A stretch of DNA of 8,137 nt, from NCBI GenBank assembly GCA_020720905.1, contig DYNT01000057.1, positions 1 through 8,137 of the forward strand, in the 5' to 3' direction. Shown one piece after another: positions 7,129 through 8,137 of the stretch. The DNA is from Micavibrio aeruginosavorus. Its GTDB lineage: Bacteria; Pseudomonadota; Alphaproteobacteria; UBA9219. The notes beneath the pieces were generated by a model. It was not told the DNA's origin, made no database searches, and worked only from the letters and a program-made list of their open reading frames with translations. Every line of letters starts with the position of its first letter. Positions within the stretch are counted from its first letter, which is position 1. The translations under genes and the position numbers were made by a program.

Positions 7129-7677
7129 TTAAAGCGAATGGTCTATAATGCTGTATTTTGGGTTATTTGCCAAACCCCTTTTAGGGAGGGATTCATTTTT
7201 TATCCGCCACGGTGAGAAAAGTAATGTTGAGCAGAAAGAATCTTGGGCGATTGTGGTGCAAAAACGTCCCCAAAGGCAGCCATGGCAAGCCCTTCGGATG
7301 GCTCCTTGGGCAAAGGCTTTGCGCAGTGCGCTCACCAAGGATTCGGTGAGGTGAAGGCGGCTTCCTATCGTCCACGCTCCTGCCGTGAAGGCGTGCCGCG
7401 ACAGGTCGCTAAGAGCCAGACGATCCATTTCTTGTTCATGAAGGTTCTTGCATTTTTGAGAATCCCTGCGAGGACATGAGAAGAAAGTGCTTTCATTATG
7501 GCAAATCGAGTCATAACCCGCTACGATACGGGCAGGGTGGCCACGCTCTAGCGCGGTGACGATGGCGTTGAAGTTCTCTTTGAATTTTTCTGAATAGCCC
7601 GCCCCGCGATAGGTCAAAAGACAAAGTACGTGGTGGCCGCGTAGTGTGATGGAGGATGTCATGAAGAAACAAGGCAT
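7129..7677 (-). CDS. DUF1284-family cysteine-rich protein
   Basis: This resembles DUF1284, a family without an established function whose conserved Cys/His residues suggest metal or iron-sulfur binding (inference). Visible family features are TLRGHHVLCLLTYRGAGYS (11-29, with His15, His16, Cys19), AGYDSIC (Cys59), SCPR (Cys68), Cys76, and the C-terminal CHGCLWGRFC (Cys131, Cys134, Trp136, Cys140). The family core appears to end near SFCSTLLF, leaving about 28 extra basic residues at the C terminus. There is no signal peptide or membrane segment. Neither start has a good Shine-Dalgarno: ATG 7677 gives the full ORF, and ATG 7662 (MTSSITLRGHH) fits the family start equally well. It lies 17 bp upstream of fhs on the same strand and starts 10 bp from the divergent ATPase gene. 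Confidence 0.8.
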   Translation of the reverse strand: MPCFFMTSSITLRGHHVLCLLTYRGAGYSEKFKENFNAIVTALERGHPARIVAGYDSICHNESTFFSCPRRDSQKCKNLHEQEMDRLALSDLSRHAFTAGAWTIGSRLHLTESLVSALRKAFAQGAIRRACHGCLWGRFCTTIAQDSFCSTLLFSPWRIKNESLPKRGLANNPKYSIIDHSL

Positions 7678-7687
7678 GGTTTGAAGG

Positions 7688-8137
7688 ATGTACGAAAATT
7701 TTTACGGCCTGACGGCCAAACCCTTTTCGCTTTTGCCGGATTCGGATTTTCTGTTTTATAGCAAACGGCATGGCCGCGCCATCACTTTGCTGGACTATGG
7801 CATTGTGACGCAAGCGGGCTTTGTGGTCATCACGGGCGATGTGGGCGCGGGCAAAACGACGATCCTGCGCCGCTATTTGAAAAACGTGGGCAGCGATGTG
7901 ACGGTCGGCGTCATCACGAACCCCAGCCAGACGATTGGCCGCCTTTTAGACTGGATCACGATGGCGTTCGATCTGGACGTCAATGAGCGTGATGAGGCCA
8001 AGCTCTACCATTGCTTTGTTGATTTTCTGCTGGCGCAGTATGCCAAGGGAAAACGCACGGTTTTGATCATTGACGAGGCGCAGAATCTTAGCATGGCGCA
8101 ATTGGAAGAGCTTCGCATGCTCTCAAACGTCAACAAT
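7688..8137 (+). CDS. ExeA/GspA-like AAA ATPase (3' truncated by window edge)
   Basis: These are the N-terminal 150 residues of an AAA ATPase of the ExeA/GspA group, which includes the ATPases linked to XrtA/PEP-CTERM exopolysaccharide loci (TIGR03015-like). The opening MYENFYGLTAKPFSLLPD is typical of the group. Walker A is GDVGAGKTT (50-58). Walker B is VLIIDEAQNL (125-134, Asp129/Glu130), followed by LEELRMLSNVN. The frame is open at the window end, so any peptidoglycan-binding or membrane domain at the C terminus cannot be seen. The Shine-Dalgarno is poor (AAGG at 7671-7674 is 13 nt away; GAAGG abuts the ATG), yet the family start fits this ATG. It is divergent from the DUF1284 gene by 10 bp. 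The partner system cannot be determined without downstream sequence. Confidence 0.87.
   Translation, partial: MYENFYGLTAKPFSLLPDSDFLFYSKRHGRAITLLDYGIVTQAGFVVITGDVGAGKTTILRRYLKNVGSDVTVGVITNPSQTIGRLLDWITMAFDLDVNERDEAKLYHCFVDFLLAQYAKGKRTVLIIDEAQNLSMAQLEELRMLSNVNN

Noticed and set aside
6275..7132. Long plus-strand open frame (285 codons) opposite fhs
   Set aside because: It lies almost wholly antisense to a strongly conserved enzyme, shows no recognisable domain, and has composition expected from the reverse strand of a GC-biased gene.
7703..7714. GGCC-TGAC-GGCC inverted repeat
   Set aside because: It is a 4-bp arm inside the conserved start of the ATPase coding sequence and is explained by codon choice.

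Overview
The window reads as a chromosomal segment of a Gram-negative alphaproteobacterium of moderate GC content. Evidence for this is the lptA-lptB-rpoN gene order typical of Proteobacteria, an RpoN and LptB of alphaproteobacterial type, the MEP-pathway enzyme IspH and the hopanoid enzyme HpnH. Genus or family cannot be fixed from sequence reading alone; a Rhodospirillales-like lineage is a reasonable guess. Coding density is very high, and I see no RNA genes, insertion sequences, CRISPR arrays or phage genes.

Layout: (1) Bases 1-2968, plus strand: the 3' part of lptA, complete lptB (4-bp ATGA overlap) and complete rpoN (6-bp gap). This is a tight operon that exports lipopolysaccharide and makes sigma-54. 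(2) Bases 2969-3143: the largest non-coding gap (175 bp), holding a weak AT-rich hairpin, a short dyad and a candidate sigma-70 promoter. (3) Bases 3144-5397, plus strand: ispH then hpnH, probably one transcript. IspH makes the C5 isoprenoid units from which hopanoids are built, and HpnH adds 5'-deoxyadenosyl to diploptene. This HpnH carries an unusual His/Gly/Cys-rich tail. (4) Bases 5398-5434: a short convergent gap with an AT-rich inverted repeat. (5) Bases 7677 down to 5435, minus strand: a DUF1284-type cysteine protein followed by fhs (formate-tetrahydrofolate ligase), probably co-transcribed. (6) Base 7688 to the window edge, plus strand: the N-terminal part of an ExeA/GspA-like AAA ATPase, possibly the edge of an exopolysaccharide/exosortase or secretion locus.

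The left three quarters share an envelope theme: LPS transport, isoprenoid supply and hopanoid side-chain synthesis. The right part is one-carbon metabolism plus the start of an ATPase gene. Most of the window is conserved housekeeping sequence, and I do not see a convincing new multi-gene system. The points most worth checking are the HpnH metal-ligand-rich tail, the DUF1284-fhs pairing, the absence of hpf/ptsN after rpoN, and what follows the truncated ATPase gene.
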